DNA from: Tetracentron sinense
Lineage: Eukaryota; Streptophyta; Magnoliopsida; Trochodendrales; Trochodendraceae
Length of the DNA stretch: 64,000 nt
Assembly (NCBI GenBank): GCA_015143295.1
Contig: CM026566.1
Coordinates: 6,807,072-6,871,071 of the forward strand
Reading direction: 5' to 3'
The notes below the pieces were generated by a model, which was given only the letters and a program-made list of their open reading frames with translations, did no database searches and was not told where the DNA came from. Below are positions 45,194 to 57,451 of this stretch, in pieces. The position numbers were made by a program, and so were the translations under genes. Positions within the stretch are counted from its first letter, which is position 1, and each line of letters starts with the position of its first letter.

Positions 45194-46039
45194 TCCACGA
45201 ACCACAACTTTCAGGGTGAGGTACAAGCTATTACCACACTCCGCTCAGGCAGAAATGTTGACATGGGAGTACAACCATGTCCAGTGCCATCAAAGGCACC
45301 AACTGCTCACTTAGAGGAACCCAGCTCCAAAGCTGCTGCCTCTACCTCTACACCCAAATATGATATTCCTGTGCATAAACCTCAGGCTAAGGACAAGCCA
45401 ATTTTTCAGTTGAAGCCACCTTTCCCAGAAAGGCTTGTTCAAAAGGGATCATCAATTCTCAGAGATCATGGAAGTCTTCAAAGACTTACAGATCAACATC
45501 CCGTTCCTTACTGCTATCAAGCAGATTCCAACTTATGCTAAGTTCCTCAAGGACTTATGCACTGTCAAGCGGCGTACTCATGTACCCAAGGATGCCTTTT
45601 TGGCCGAGAAGGCCACTGCATTCATTCAACACAATGGCATTATAAAATTCAAGGATCCTGGAAGTCCTATCATTCCGTGTGGAATAGGGAATGATTTCAC
45701 CTGCACCGCCTTACTCGACTTAGGAGTCAGTGTTAATCTCCTACCCTACTCAGTCTATCAGCAGTTAGGCTTAAAGGACATGAAGCCTACTAGGGTCACA
45801 TTAAAACTTGCGGACCAATCTATAAAGATCCCTAGAGGTATCATTGAGGATGTCCTAGTAAAAGTTGCAGACTTTTACTATCCGGTCGATTTCATCATTC
45901 TCGACACAGAACCATGTCCGGATAATAGGATACCCGTTATTTTGGGCAGACCTTTCCTAGCTACTGCTGATGCACATATGGGGTGTAGGGATGGGAACAT
46001 GTCGATCACTTTTGGCAACCTCAAAGCAGAGTTCGCTTA
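45194..46039 (+). pseudogene. Athila Gag-protease segment with a frameshift
   Basis: After the stop at 45191-45193 the same frame continues with ITTLRSGR, a typical linker of Athila polyproteins. Near 45430 the frame changes to that of 45435-46040. This second part carries the retropepsin-like domain, with ALLDLGVSVNLLPYSV (Asp-Leu-Gly in place of Asp-Thr/Ser-Gly, normal for this lineage) and PVILGRPFLATADA near the end. It would cleave the polyprotein. The reading frame then shifts again into 46040. Confidence 0.85.
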
Positions 46040-46480
46040 ATGCACCAACCTACCGATGTCGACATGGTTGAGGAAATGTGTGTTGTTGAGAGTCTAACTC
46101 AGGACTCTCCTGAAGACATACTTCGTCAGTGTCTCGAACACTTTGGGGGTGATTTTCAATCTGAAATAGCCATTTTTGAAGTCAATGATCTCTTAGAGTC
46201 TACTCATTTGATTTCTACTCCTGCTCCACTCAATGAGTTTGAGCCTTTGATTACCTTGGATAGAGAACCACATTTCATCCTTTCTGTATCCACTGAGATC
46301 GAATCCACTGATGCCTCAGTGCCTAAGCTTGAACTGAAACCTCTTCCTTTAGAGCTCACATATGCTTACCTTGGACCAGAGGAAACTTATTCCGTCATCA
46401 TCGCATCTGCTCTCTTTGAATTCCAAAGAGAGAAACTTCTAAAATTGTTGAAAAAGCACAAGACTACCATTGGTTAGACG
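46040..46480 (+). pseudogene. Athila protease-RT linker
   Basis: A 145-residue acidic linker ends LLKLLKKHKTTIG at a TAG stop (46475-46477), where relatives have Trp before TIDDI. It continues in frame into RT. This is another single-base nonsense change. Confidence 0.8.
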
Positions 46481-47810
46481 ATCGATGACATTCTTGGGAT
46501 AAACCCTTCTGTTTGCCAACACCATATCTATCTGGAAGATGATTCCAGGACTTCTAGGGAGCCTCAAAGGAGGCTAAATCCTATTCTAAAGGAAGTTGTC
46601 CGGGATGAAATCCTTAAACTGCTGGATGCAGGAATCATCTATCCCATCTCGGACAGCAAAATGGTCAGTCCTATTCATGTTGTGCCCAAGAAAGCAGGAT
46701 TCACAGTGGTGTGGAAAATGAGAAGCAGGAAATGGTCACCCAATGACTTAAGAAAGGTTGGAGAGTTTGTATTGATTACAGAAAACTCAACACCAACACT
46801 AGGAAAGACCATTTTCCGCTGCCCTTTATTGATCAGATGTTGGAAAGATTGGCTGGTCACTCCTTCTACTGGTTCTTAGATGGATACTCAGGGTACAATC
46901 AAATACCCATTGCCCCTGAGGACCAAGAGAAAACCACTTTCACCTGTCCTTTCGGCACATTTGCCTATCGTCGCATGCCCTTTGGCCTCTGCAATGCACC
47001 TGCAACTTTTCAAAGGTGCATGACTAGTATTTTTAGTGACATGGTAGAGAGATTTCTTGAAGTCTTCATGGATGACTTCTCTGTTTTTGGATCATCTTTA
47101 GATGAGTGTCTCCATCACCTCAGTCTGGTTTTAGAGCGGTGTCAGGACAAACGCCTTGTCCTAAATTGGGAGAAATGCCACTTCATGGTGAAGAAAGGCA
47201 TAGTTTTGGGCCATGTGATATCCGATCAAGGGATCGAGGTTGATAAGGCAAAGATAGATGTTATCTCTACTCTACGAATCCCTAAGTCTGTTCTTGACAT
47301 TCGATCTTTCTTCAGACATGTTGGTTTTTATCGGAGATTTATCAAGGATTTTTCTCAAATCACTCGTCCCTTGTGTAGTCTCTTGGCTAAGGATAGCCCT
47401 TTTGACTTCAACACCGAGTGTATGACTGCATTTGAGCGCCTCAAATTTGAGCTCACCTCTGCACCTATCATTCGTCCTCCCGATTGGACCCTTCCGTTCG
47501 AAGTGATGTGCGATGCTTCCGATTATGCCTTAGGTACAGTTCTAGGGCAGAGAGTCAACAAGCTGCCATATGTCATATACTATGCCAGCAAGACTTTAAA
47601 TTCAGCACAACTGAATTATTCCACCACTGAGAAAGAGCTCTTGGCTGTAGTATTTGCCTTGGATAAATTCAGATCTTATTTACTTGACACAAAGGTCATA
47701 GTCTACTCAGATCATGCAGCACTGCGCTATTTTCTTTCCAAGAAGGATACCAAAACCCAGGCTGATTTGTTGGATTCTTTTATTACAAGAATTTGATCTA
47801 GAAATTCGGG
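46478..47810 (+). pseudogene. Athila reverse transcriptase and RNase H, three frame disturbances
   Basis: The RT begins with INPSVCQHHIYLEDD and KMVSPIHVVPKKAG, is disturbed near 46690-46840, and is open from 46837 to 47796. Motifs are FLDGYSGYNQIPIAPEDQEK, RRMPFGLCNAPATFQRCM and VFMDDFSVFGSS (the catalytic FMDD box, both Asp kept). The connection segment HVGFYRRFIKDFSQITRPL precedes RNase H with PFEVMCDASDYALGTVLGQR and STTEKELLAVVFALDKFRSY. Near 47755 the frame shifts into that of the integrase block. Confidence 0.92.
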
Positions 47811-49237
47811 ACAAGAAAGGAACTGAGAATGTGGTCACTGACCATTTATCTCGACTGAGTGTAGAGTCCATCTCTGAACCTCTACCCATCCTTGAGACCT
47901 TTCCTGACGAACAACTGTTCGCGGTCTCGGATTCTCCGTGGTATGCTGACATTGTCAACTATCTCGTGATTGAAGCCATTCCTTCCCACTGGTCTAAGCA
48001 AGATAAACATCAATACTTGGCTAGGGTGAAGAACTACTCATGGGACGACCCTTATCTCTATAAGTATTGTCCAGACCAGCTCCTTCGTCTGTGTGTCCCT
48101 GAGTCTGAGCAATTGAATATTCTCTCCTCTTGTCATGATCAGCCCTGTGGTGGTCATTTCAGCACTAAAAAGACTGCAGAGAAAGTTCTACAGTGTGGAT
48201 TCTACTGGCCATCTCTCTTTCGAGATGCACATGTCTACTCCAAGGCCTGCCCAAATTGTCAACATCTAGGCAGAATTTCTCAGAGAAACATGATGCCCCT
48301 CACACCTATTCAGGTTGATGAGATTTTTGATATTTGGGGCATCGACTTCATGGGACCATTTCCGATCTCACATGGTTTCCAGTATATTCTCCTTGCGGTC
48401 GATTATGTCTTTAAATGGATAGAGGCAATTCCCACAAAAACCAATGACCATAGAGTTGTGGTTAGATTTCTTAAAGAGAACATCTTCGCTCGATTCGAAG
48501 CCCCCAAAGCTATCATCAGTGATGGGGGAAAACATTTCTGTAATAGGGTCTTTGAGCATCTTCTAAAAAAGTATGGGGTCACCCACAAGGTCGCCCTTGC
48601 TTATCATCCTCAGACTAGTGGTCAGGTAGAAGTCTCCAACCGTCAGATAAAGCAAATCTTAGAGAAAACAGTCAATACTACTCGTAAAGACTGGTCCACT
48701 CATCTTACTGACTCTCTTTGGGCCTACCGTACTGCTTTCAAGACCCCTCTCAATATGTCTCCGTATCGATTGGTTTTTGGGAAACCATGCCACCTCCCTA
48801 TCGAGTTAGAGCATCGTGCCCTCTGGGCCATTAAAAAGCTCAATTTTGACTTAGATTCTGCAGGCGAGGAGAGGAAACTGCAACTCAATGAGTTGGATGA
48901 ATTACGAAATGATGCTTATAGTTTGTCGAAGCAATACAAAGAACAAATGAAAAGGATTCACGACAAGAGCATTCTTAGAAAAGAGTTCCACCCTGGACAG
49001 AAAGTACTTCTGTACAATTCTAGACTCCATATCTTTCCTCGGAAATTAAAATCTAGATGGTCCGGTCCATTCATTGTTACTGAGGTTAAGCCCTATGGGG
49101 CTGTCACTGTCAAGGATCCAACGGATAATTCCACTTTCCAAGTTAATGGTCAGCGTTTGAAACATTTCAATGAACTTGATGTTTCATCCATCCAAGCTGA
49201 TGAGATTGATCTAATCGATCCTGTCTATGAAGACTAA
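47811..49237 (+). CDS. Athila integrase, intact frame
   Basis: The 507-residue open frame (47714-49237) starts with the RNase H tail ([20 protein letters not shown]) and holds a complete integrase. The zinc-binding HHCC unit is at about 48130-48260 ([14 protein letters not shown] to CPNC). The D,D-35-E core has [20 protein letters not shown] and [10 protein letters not shown]. The C-terminal part reads [20 protein letters not shown] and [14 protein letters not shown]. All catalytic and zinc residues are present. It would insert the cDNA in the nucleus. In the element it is part of a polyprotein, so it lacks its own start. Confidence 0.93.
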
Positions 49238-51198
49238 TGACTCACTCAGTCTCCGTGTTTCCAACTTGTTTGGGGGTGCTTTTATGTACCCCCTTTGTGT
49301 CTGGCTGAAGACGTTAAACTTAGCGCTGTCGGAAAGGCAATTCCGAGATTCATGAGTTGCATGATTATTTTGGCACTATTTTTCAGGTTGTACGGATCTC
49401 ATTACTTTTGCAGATACCTACCAGTGTACATTTTTGCCAAGCTGGTAATACCCTTCCTCAACTTTTGCATCTTATAGTCCATAGTCATATCTTTTTGTCT
49501 TGGTCATGAGCACCGAGGACGATGCTATCTTTTGTTTGGGGGTGATATTTTTCAAAACTCATGTTTTCCCTTTTTTTTTTTTTTAAAAAAAAAAACATTG
49601 TTTTCTTTTGCTAACTCTTTGGAGCTTTAGAGACTGTGAAAGCTTCCGGCCTGTCCTGTAGGCCGCCTAGGAGGTAGAACTCTGGGTTTTGCGGGTAGGA
49701 TATATAGACTTATTTTCTTTTTATAAAGAATAAAAAAAAAAAGTTTTTCTAGTACTTTCAAAAATGTTTTCAAGTAACTTTACAATGATGAGACCAAAAC
49801 TAACTGTTAGTCTACTTATTGAAAGGGATGTCATCTTTTGAAATACAAGTTAGCACTTAGTTCAGTACTACTTTGGATTGAGATGCTTAGAAAATTTAGA
49901 TTCGGCACAAATTGCACAAAATCAACATCAGAGTCATCCAAAGTTTAGATTCTCTAGAGATCCTAGAAGAATATTTGTGGAGACCTAACCCAGTGAGCTT
50001 TTGAGCATTTCATCATTTCAGAGGGTTATACAAAGATTCGAAGTCACAAGTTGACTCACAATTTCTTCCAGCCCACACATATTCCTTTGAGAGATCTCAT
50101 TAATTCTTGATTTGATCATTAAACTTGGAACGACATCAAACATTAGGTCATTACAAAAGAACTTTCTCTATATCCATTCAAAACATTAGACATGATAATG
50201 CAACCCTAGAAAATGATATAGGCCATGTTTGTAACCTGTCAGACTTTTTGGCTTACCTAACTTTTTTATCTATAGAAAACCCTTTTGAGCCTTTAATGAA
50301 AACCTTTTCTTGTCAACCCATTAACAGAAAACCCAATCCAGATAAGAAATATGACTAGCAACCCTATTTCTGAGGAGGATAAAAGAGTATGGGTACACCA
50401 TGAAAGATAGAAATCAAGAAAGAAAGAAAAACCAAGTGGGTTTGAACTGAAAAGAAAATATGGAAAGCTGAAAAACAATATTGAGCAATCTCAACAAGAT
50501 CGAAAAAAAAAAATGAAAGAAGGAAAAGAAAAAAGGAACTGGTGTTACGCCCTCAGGAGAAATTGTAAAGAATATTGAGATATCCTCTCAGAACTTTGAA
50601 TCCTGTGTCCCTTTCTTTTCCTAAACCGATCTCAAGCCTCAATACAACCTATTAAAGTCCTACTTGATTCTAGGTTAGCACATTCATAAAATGTGGAGAA
50701 TGGAGAAAGAGAAACTATAGAGTTTGATCTAACGTTCCGAGTGACATGATATTCCTATCATGAGATCTTATTTTCAATGTCCTCCTTTCTAGACAATATA
50801 TGTGAGATATTTGTCTATTTTCATCAACATATCTCCTCACATATAACTTGAGAGAAAAGAAATAAAACCATTTTCGAGTGATTCACTTCTGAGTGGTATA
50901 CAAGTGAGAATTGAGGTCAAGACATACAATCTTAGAGGTGATCTGAAAATCTTTGCTACCAGATAATGATGATGTTGAATACACACACACACTGAATCTG
51001 ACTTTTCTTGTGCTAAGTGTCCATCTGTATTATTGTTGACAATTACTAACTGAGTTCTAATTTGTAAATTTTTTGTTACATCCTTGAAATAATTTGACAA
51101 ACGAAGTTTTCTCTGAGTAATGAAAAATAGTGTGTAGCACGTGCCAAACCATTTCAAGCTTCAATTTTTCGCACTAATTGCCAAGGACTGGCAATATG
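49238..51198 (+). other. Athila 3' non-coding region
   Basis: After pol the phrases TTTGGGGGTGC (49268), GAAGACGTTAAACTTAGCGC and GTTTGGGGGTGAT (49537) are typical of the region downstream of Athila pol. Athila elements may encode an envelope-like protein here. I find none: open frames (49295-49477, 50125-50358, 50837-51157) are short and featureless. Confidence 0.7.
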
Positions 51199-51210
51199 CT
51201 GGTTGGGGGT
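51199..51210 (+). other. Polypurine tract of the Athila element
   Basis: CTGGTTGGGGGT directly precedes the TG of the presumed 3' LTR at 51211. Confidence 0.65.
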
Positions 51211-51666
51211 TGTGATATTCGCTTAAAAGTGTTTGTTTTTCACGATTATCCTTTGAGCATTATCGCACTCTCCTACGTAAAACTTTTATTTTTTAAAACT
51301 TTTCTACGTAAGAGTTTTCTCCATTGTATAGAACACACTTTTCTGGTCAAAATGGTATATTTGCATAGTTTAAACACATTTTTGAAAGTCTAGATACTGA
51401 GCCATTTCGATGAAATCTCATTATGTGTTTTAACTATCTCAGGAACTTTAACTGGACAATTCTCAAGGACTGGAGACCGTAGTTAAGCATCAAAGCCCAT
51501 TACCGAAGACTAAAGAGCCAACAGGCTATACCAAGTAGATGCAGGCCAAGTGTGGGCTAAGCCAAGAGATCACAATTACAGAATAAAGCCTAGGGAGCTG
51601 AAGATTCGATTTCCAAGAAAGAGGACTTGAGTAATAAAGATCACTATACAAGACAAAGGAGAAAAG

Positions 51667-51725
51667 CTTGCTTAGTTGGTGAAATCTATGGGAGACATTG
51701 TGTTAGAGACCAGGGTTCAAAACCC
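51667..51725 (+). promoter_or_regulatory. tRNA-like A box and B box inside the Athila LTR
   Basis: GCTTAGTTGGT near 51670-51680 fits an RNA polymerase III A box and GGTTCAAAACC (51714-51724) fits a B box, within a GGGTTCAAAACCC stem. Their spacing of about 34-40 bases is that of tRNA genes and SINEs. The unit does not fold to a full tRNA as read by eye. Confidence 0.6.
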
Positions 51726-52387
51726 TTTGCCATCATTTTCTTATTTATTTATTTTCTCTAAAACCTAATCTCTCTCTCCTAATCCTAGCCGTCCACCTCT
51801 CTTAAACCCTAATCCTCTCCTAACCCTAGCCACCTTTTCTTGTCAAAATCCTAATTAAATCCTAGCCACCCAGTTTATCCTAACCCTAATCGCCACCCTC
51901 CATTTGCAAGACCCTAATCTACTCTTAGCCATGATCGTCCATATCATCCCTACACCTCACTTTCCTATTTCCTACTTTCCCCACTTTCCTTGTATCCAAC
52001 CTTCTATTCTATCCATTAGAAATCCTTGCTAATTTCCAAAACCTTCCATTGACTAATTCAAAAAAACTTCCCATTTTCATAAATATTTTCCTAGTTACTA
52101 ATTCCAATACCATCCATCCCTAGGGCTTTAAATCAAAACCGTCCACTCCTAGTTACCCCCCTAATCAAAACCCTCATCTAGTAAACCTTTGTTATCTCAT
52201 TCCCAAATCCTAGCCATCCAATTCCCTTCACATAAATCCTAGCCACCCATTTCACTAACCCTAAAACCCTAATATCTAAGAGATTAGTGGCCACACTTTC
52301 CTACTTTCCCACTTTCCATTCTTCTTGATTAATTCAAAAACTTTCTATTTTTCTAAATTCCAAAACTTTAGTAGCCACCCCTCTCCC

Positions 52388-52395
52388 TATATATA
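52388..52395 (+). promoter_or_regulatory. TATA box of the Athila LTR
   Basis: CCCTATATATACATATCCC stands before a C/T-rich downstream region, the usual setting of plant core promoters. Confidence 0.5.
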
Positions 52396-53380
52396 CATAT
52401 CCCATGATTCCACCAAGAAAAAAAACTCATCCAAGCTATCTTCAATTAACCCCCTTTCTCTTCACTTCATTGTCTTGGTGTTGGTCGTACACTTCCATTC
52501 TCTCCTCATCTAGTCTATCTTCCAAGACCCCACTACCTCTCACACCTCTCTCATCTTTCTCTCATCTCTCAAGTCCCCTCTCATCTCACGGCTTCTCAAC
52601 CTCATCAAGGCGGACACATCTCCGGCAATCACCTACACCGGTGGGAGCAATACATTGTCACATTTGGCATTCTTTTTAAGGTTGTTCTTGCATTAATTTT
52701 AATTAAAGGTTTGTTGTGACTTGTGGTTTAATTAATAAAATTCTTTAATGTTGGTTAGTTTGTGCTTACATATTATGCCTTTTAATTTATGTTATTTATT
52801 TCATTAGTAGATCTTGATAACCTCTTAAAAAAAAATTTGTTTTAAAAATCAATCCACTCTTCTTATCTCTTCATCATTTTAATCTTTTCTTTATTTTATT
52901 TTATTTTATTTTCTTTATTGCACTAACCTAACTAACCCTGAGTGAGGATTCGACATCCGACACAAGCCCTATACCATTCTCATATGTTTACAGGTCTCGG
53001 ATTAATTTAAGTGTTGAAATAGGGTGATTCGTTTCAACGACCGAAAAATCTTGTTTCACTCATTCTTATGAGTACATAGGCAACCCAATCCGGGTTCTAC
53101 CATAGTTCATTTTTCTTTTTTAGATTAGTATTACCTTAAACACTTAGACATTTGAACAATATTGACTTAAATTTGGCTTACACCTATAAAGTAGGAAACC
53201 ATTATAAAATGGAAATCTCAGGGTGCCTAAAACTTTCCCCGGACTTAACCGAACCTTTTACTTAGACCTCTAAAGCAGACCAAGACCTTATCCACAGCCC
53301 GGAACTTATCCCTTCTAAATTAATAGGTGGCGACTCTCAACAAATCCGTGAGTGCTAAAACCCATGCTCACAGCTCTGGC

Positions 53381-54715
53381 TGATGCCCAGACAATGGACC
53401 CTAGAGGGGGGGGGTGAATAGGGTTTATGGCAAATTTAAAAATTACTCTAAGTGATATTAGCGGAAATTAAAAACTTATCACAATAACTACCAACTAAAA
53501 TCAGAGATGAAAAGAAAAGGGAGGAATAGAGATACCAGACACCAGATATGTTATCGGGGTTCAGCAACTTGCCTATGTCCCCGCCTTTCAGCTTTCCTGC
53601 TTCAAGGATTTCCACACGATTCACTAATCGTACTCTTCTTTTCAGTATAGAGCAAACCTTACACTCCTTTTACAGGATCAGGAAGAACCTTTCACTATCC
53701 TTTTATAGGCTAAGAACTAACCTTTTCAAGAGAGACTCTCTCTCGGATACAAGAAGACTTTCTCCTTAACAGAGTGCAAGAATCCCTGATTCTTAGCTTT
53801 CAAGAACAATAGAGATTTGTGGATTTTTCAATCCAAATTGGAAGCTCCTAGTCTGAGCTATATAAGAGTTGAATACAAGGCTCAAGATCTCTCAAGATAG
53901 AATGGAATTGATTGCTCAAAAGAAAAGAGATTTCGATTCTAAATATTTTGTGAAAAATAGAGTATTGATTGCTAGGAATTTATGAGTGATAAAGATTTAA
54001 TGAAACAATGTTAGATCAGTGTTTAAATCATCATAAATTTGCTCTATTTATAGTTAGGCAATCAATATAGCCGTTGGGAGTAGCATTGAATGCGAAATAT
54101 CCGTTAAAAAATAGCCGTTATAGGTTTTTCCCGCAGGCACTTGTCGACGAGTGGGAGAGAGTCAGGCTTGATTCGTCGCCGAGTGGAGACAGAAGCAATT
54201 GCTTCAGTTTTCTGTCACCCACTCGTCGATGAGTCCCTTGTACTCGTCGACGAGTCTACTGAAGATTTTTCAGTAAACTCATCTTTATGAGACCAAAAAG
54301 GTGGGAAACATGTTAGGACCATTAGGCAATGGATTTAATATTATTTTAATCATTTTAGGGCCTTAGAAAGATGTTCATGTTGTACTAGGTCTCCTAGGGT
54401 CATTTTAGGTTATCTTTGAGCAATCCTTTTCCAATGTCTTGAGACCTTTTTAGACGGACTTAGACATTTTTAACTTTAGACACCAATCTTCATTCTTGAT
54501 TTGAGAAACTCTACTTTTGATGGATCTTCAAGAATCTGTCTTGAGCTTTTGGGGCTTCTAGCACTTGAACTTTGACCTTGATGACTTTGAAAGTGAATTA
54601 AGTTATTCAATTCTTCATTTCTTGAATCTTTGATCTTAATAGGCTACTTTTCTGAAATATCATATACTCAATGAAAATATAGTGCAACTAGAGTCATTTC
54701 ATTATTGTGTCATCA
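53381..54715. repeat. Copia-type LTR-like block
   Basis: It starts TGATGCCCAGACAATGG, followed by CTAGAGGGGGGGGGTGAATA, a phrase common near the start of plant copia LTRs. It may end GTGTCATCA at 54715. No matching 5-bp duplication was seen, so it may be a fragment. The frame 53548-53769 is not supported. Confidence 0.5.
54139..54256. repeat. Cluster of ACTCGTCGACGAGT-like palindromes
   Basis: Four variants occur near 54139, 54171, 54230 and 54241. The last is a perfect 14-base palindrome. Confidence 0.85.
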
Positions 54716-55669
54716 TTGAAACTTATAAGGGTACTTATAGTTGTAACCTTGAGGCTAACACTGACGAATCTGTTGGGGAGACTTTGGATAGGCTTCAACC
54801 CGGAACCTAGGTCTAAGCCAATTAAAATCAAATTTGTTCAAATGCCTAAAGTATTTAGCTTAATACTAATCATTTCATCTCTTTGTGTTAATTATGTACT
54901 GTGCATATCATATATATCATAGTAGTGTAATGACCTATTAAATCCATTAGACAGACTTATTACGCTGACGGCTGGTGGATGATCATCTTCAGTGTCAGAA
55001 GCTTAAAAGTCTTGAAGGTCCGTGAAATTACGCCTGGTGAGTGATTACCCTCAATGAATGATTCTAAACACTACCGCTTACACTAATCGTCCATTTTCAG
55101 GTATGTTTTATACCGGGGAGTTGAATATACGGTGTTAAGTGACTCCAATCCTTCTAGGAAGACACTTGCATTACACCAGCATTTATACATATAAACTAGG
55201 TTAGGGCATAGTCTACAAGCAGCCCACCCGGGGAGGGTTACTCTAAACCCTAATCTGCTTGCACTCTATACTTGTCCCCAATTATAGTTGACTATTAGGG
55301 TACTTTTACCCTGATAAGCACCCACCCAGGGGCATGTAATGAGCCAAACTTATGCTTGTAATAAAATACATCATATCTTGCATCTCGACATAGCTATATG
55401 GGTCTTCATAGGACTTATACCCAACCTTGACCTGATAGCCCCCCAGTTTCCAACAACCCGGGTAAGGCACGTCGGACCTCCGTTCGTCTGCTCTATCGGA
55501 TCATATGTACCCTGTCACGCCCAATCAAAATCAAAAAAATAAATAATACAGTCATCATCTTTGAATTTTCATCTGCATACACAGTATACTCACATAGAGT
55601 CTGTTTTTGTTCAGGTAGATGGCATGTCCTTCAGGGATTGTTAAGTCAATTGGTCAACCATCATAGCTC
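54716..55669 (+). other. Probable Tat/Ogre leader
   Basis: Non-coding sequence before ORF1. No definite primer-binding site or LTR border was found. Frames at 54707-54922 and 55339-55542 have no homology. Confidence 0.4.
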
Positions 55670-57451
55670 GTGCATTTGACATCCCAGGAGGCATGCGATA
55701 ACAAACTCTGGGAATCAATTAAAGCCCTCACTCAGAGTCAGCGTCTCGCTTGGGCTCAGTACTACAAAACCGGGACCATCTTAGACTTATTCATGGTTAA
55801 ACCAGACCTGCGCCTCATTAATAATGCTATTCAGTGTTGGAACCCATCACATATGGTGTTCCATTTTGGTAAGAATGAACTGTATCCAACACTAGAAGAG
55901 ATTCAGCGCATTCTAGGCTTAACTACGGATGGTGAAGCTATAGTACCACGCTACAAGACAACATACTAAGCAGACCTATCAAGGTTTTTACACATCAAGT
56001 CTGCTTACTTGCAGCATGGCCTTAATGGTTCTTATGATCGAATTCCCATAAGTTATCTAGAAGATCAGTACAGCCGCAAGTGGAACCCTGACACCCTGAC
56101 AGTAAAACTTCCCGGTCTTAACGCCTTTACACTGATAGTAATGTCTCAACTGGTATTCCCGAAGTGCTGCACCCTCACCGAATCAGTACTGGTAGGGATC
56201 ATCGAAGACATGCACAACTCTGGAACCGTTGTACTTGTCATCCTTCTAGAACTTCTTAAGGAACTCAACCAGGCGACAGGCCGTAGAAAGGGCATCTTCC
56301 ATGCCAGTGTACCACTCTTGTATCTATGGTTAGTAGGACACCTTCCTACAATTATCTCAGTACCTACCGATCTCTGTGATGTATACAGTCTACCTTAGAA
56401 GATTTCTCAGAATCAGGGACAAATAGTGACCATAGACGTCAGAACGCTCTACCAGCTTCTCCAAAGCCTATCAGATGAAGAGATCATATGGCAATGCGAG
56501 TGGCTTATCCTGAAAAAGCTACCTCGTGTCGTCATAACCGGAAGACGATGGATGATCCTTGCCAATCTAACCGGCGCAGCAGTCTATGCACCACTCCGAG
56601 TCTTTCGTCAGATTGGACTCCCTCAGCGTATCCCAGTGATAGACTGGCAGGAAAATGATTGTGTCACCTTCTCAGAGCACTCTAAATGCCTCACCCGTCG
56701 CTTCCAGTCATGTTGGCGAAGCTCTAGAAGAGCATAATGACTAGACTTTTTGGTTATAACAGTACCGTCAACTGATTCGGCATATCGACTGTGGGTGGAA
56801 GATACTGATATTCCATCCAGTATGCCAACACCAAGGGAACTGCCTACACCAGTCTCAACTCCGTCCCAAGGAACCATACCCATACCTGAAATGGTAGTTC
56901 TCTGGAGAGACGTATTCTTGGAGAGACAGCTCCAGATCCAACAGAAGGAGAAAAGGCTACGGAAAGCTCAACAAGCATTCAGGCAGTAAGAAGCAGAGCG
57001 GAACCGTGAACTCCAAGCTATGCAGGGACAGGTCGAGCAACTTGAACATATAGTCCAAGCTCTCTAGAAGAGATGCAAAGGCGACGCCAGAGAGACATAT
57101 GTCATCAGGGCCCAACTGCACTTTTGCCAATAGCAGTTTGATAGTGCAAAGGTTGAGATGACCGACCGGATTTGACAATTCGGATCCTGAATGTTCAATG
57201 CTACAAAGGCAATTAAGAACATGGAGGTTGAGGTCACATCATTCCAACAACAAATCATGGACCTAAATGGAGTGCCCCGACCACTTGACTTCGCGATCCC
57301 TGACGGACCTGCCAAGGATCGAGTCTTTTTTTTTGAGTCGTATAGTCCTGTACTCACTCAGCATGTATTAATGAAAAATCCTTTTCTAGCAGCTTCTTCC
57401 TGGCATCATGCAAATTCATGTTCAGCTGTTGCATTCTTTTCAATTGCATGA
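55670..57451 (+). pseudogene. Tat/Ogre ORF1 (DUF7745-like), several in-frame stops
   Basis: One reading frame runs about 590 codons, interrupted by stop codons but apparently by no frameshift. The N-terminal part (LTQSQRLAWAQYYKTG, FGKNELYPTLEEIQRILGLT) has the form of the plant DUF7745 / plant-mobile-domain-like protein that precedes gag in many Tat/Ogre elements. Its function is not established. The middle block (FHASVPLLYLWLVGHL; ILKKLPRVVITGRRWMILAN) continues the domain. The last third (56888-57250) is a coiled coil rich in Gln/Glu/Arg. Stops fall near 55967, 56396, 56735 and 56987 and later. Confidence 0.75.

Larger units (their letters stand above)
51211..53372 (+). repeat. Athila 3' LTR (presumed)
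   Basis: It starts TGTGATATTCGCTTAAAAG after the polypurine tract. It carries a TATA box at 52388-52395 and probably ends ACCCATGCTCACA at 53372. The interior has a CCTAATCCTAGCC-rich stretch (51760-52280) and a tRNA-like unit. No second copy is seen before gag, so ends rest on motif logic only. Frames at 52325-52679 lie downstream of the TATA box but are Ser/Pro/Leu-rich and probably not translated. Confidence 0.6.

Noticed and set aside
49238..51198. Envelope-like gene downstream of Athila pol
   Set aside because: Only short frames without signal peptide or membrane segments that I could support.
51667..51725. Complete tRNA gene in the Athila LTR
   Set aside because: A and B boxes are present, but by eye no acceptor stem closes around them.
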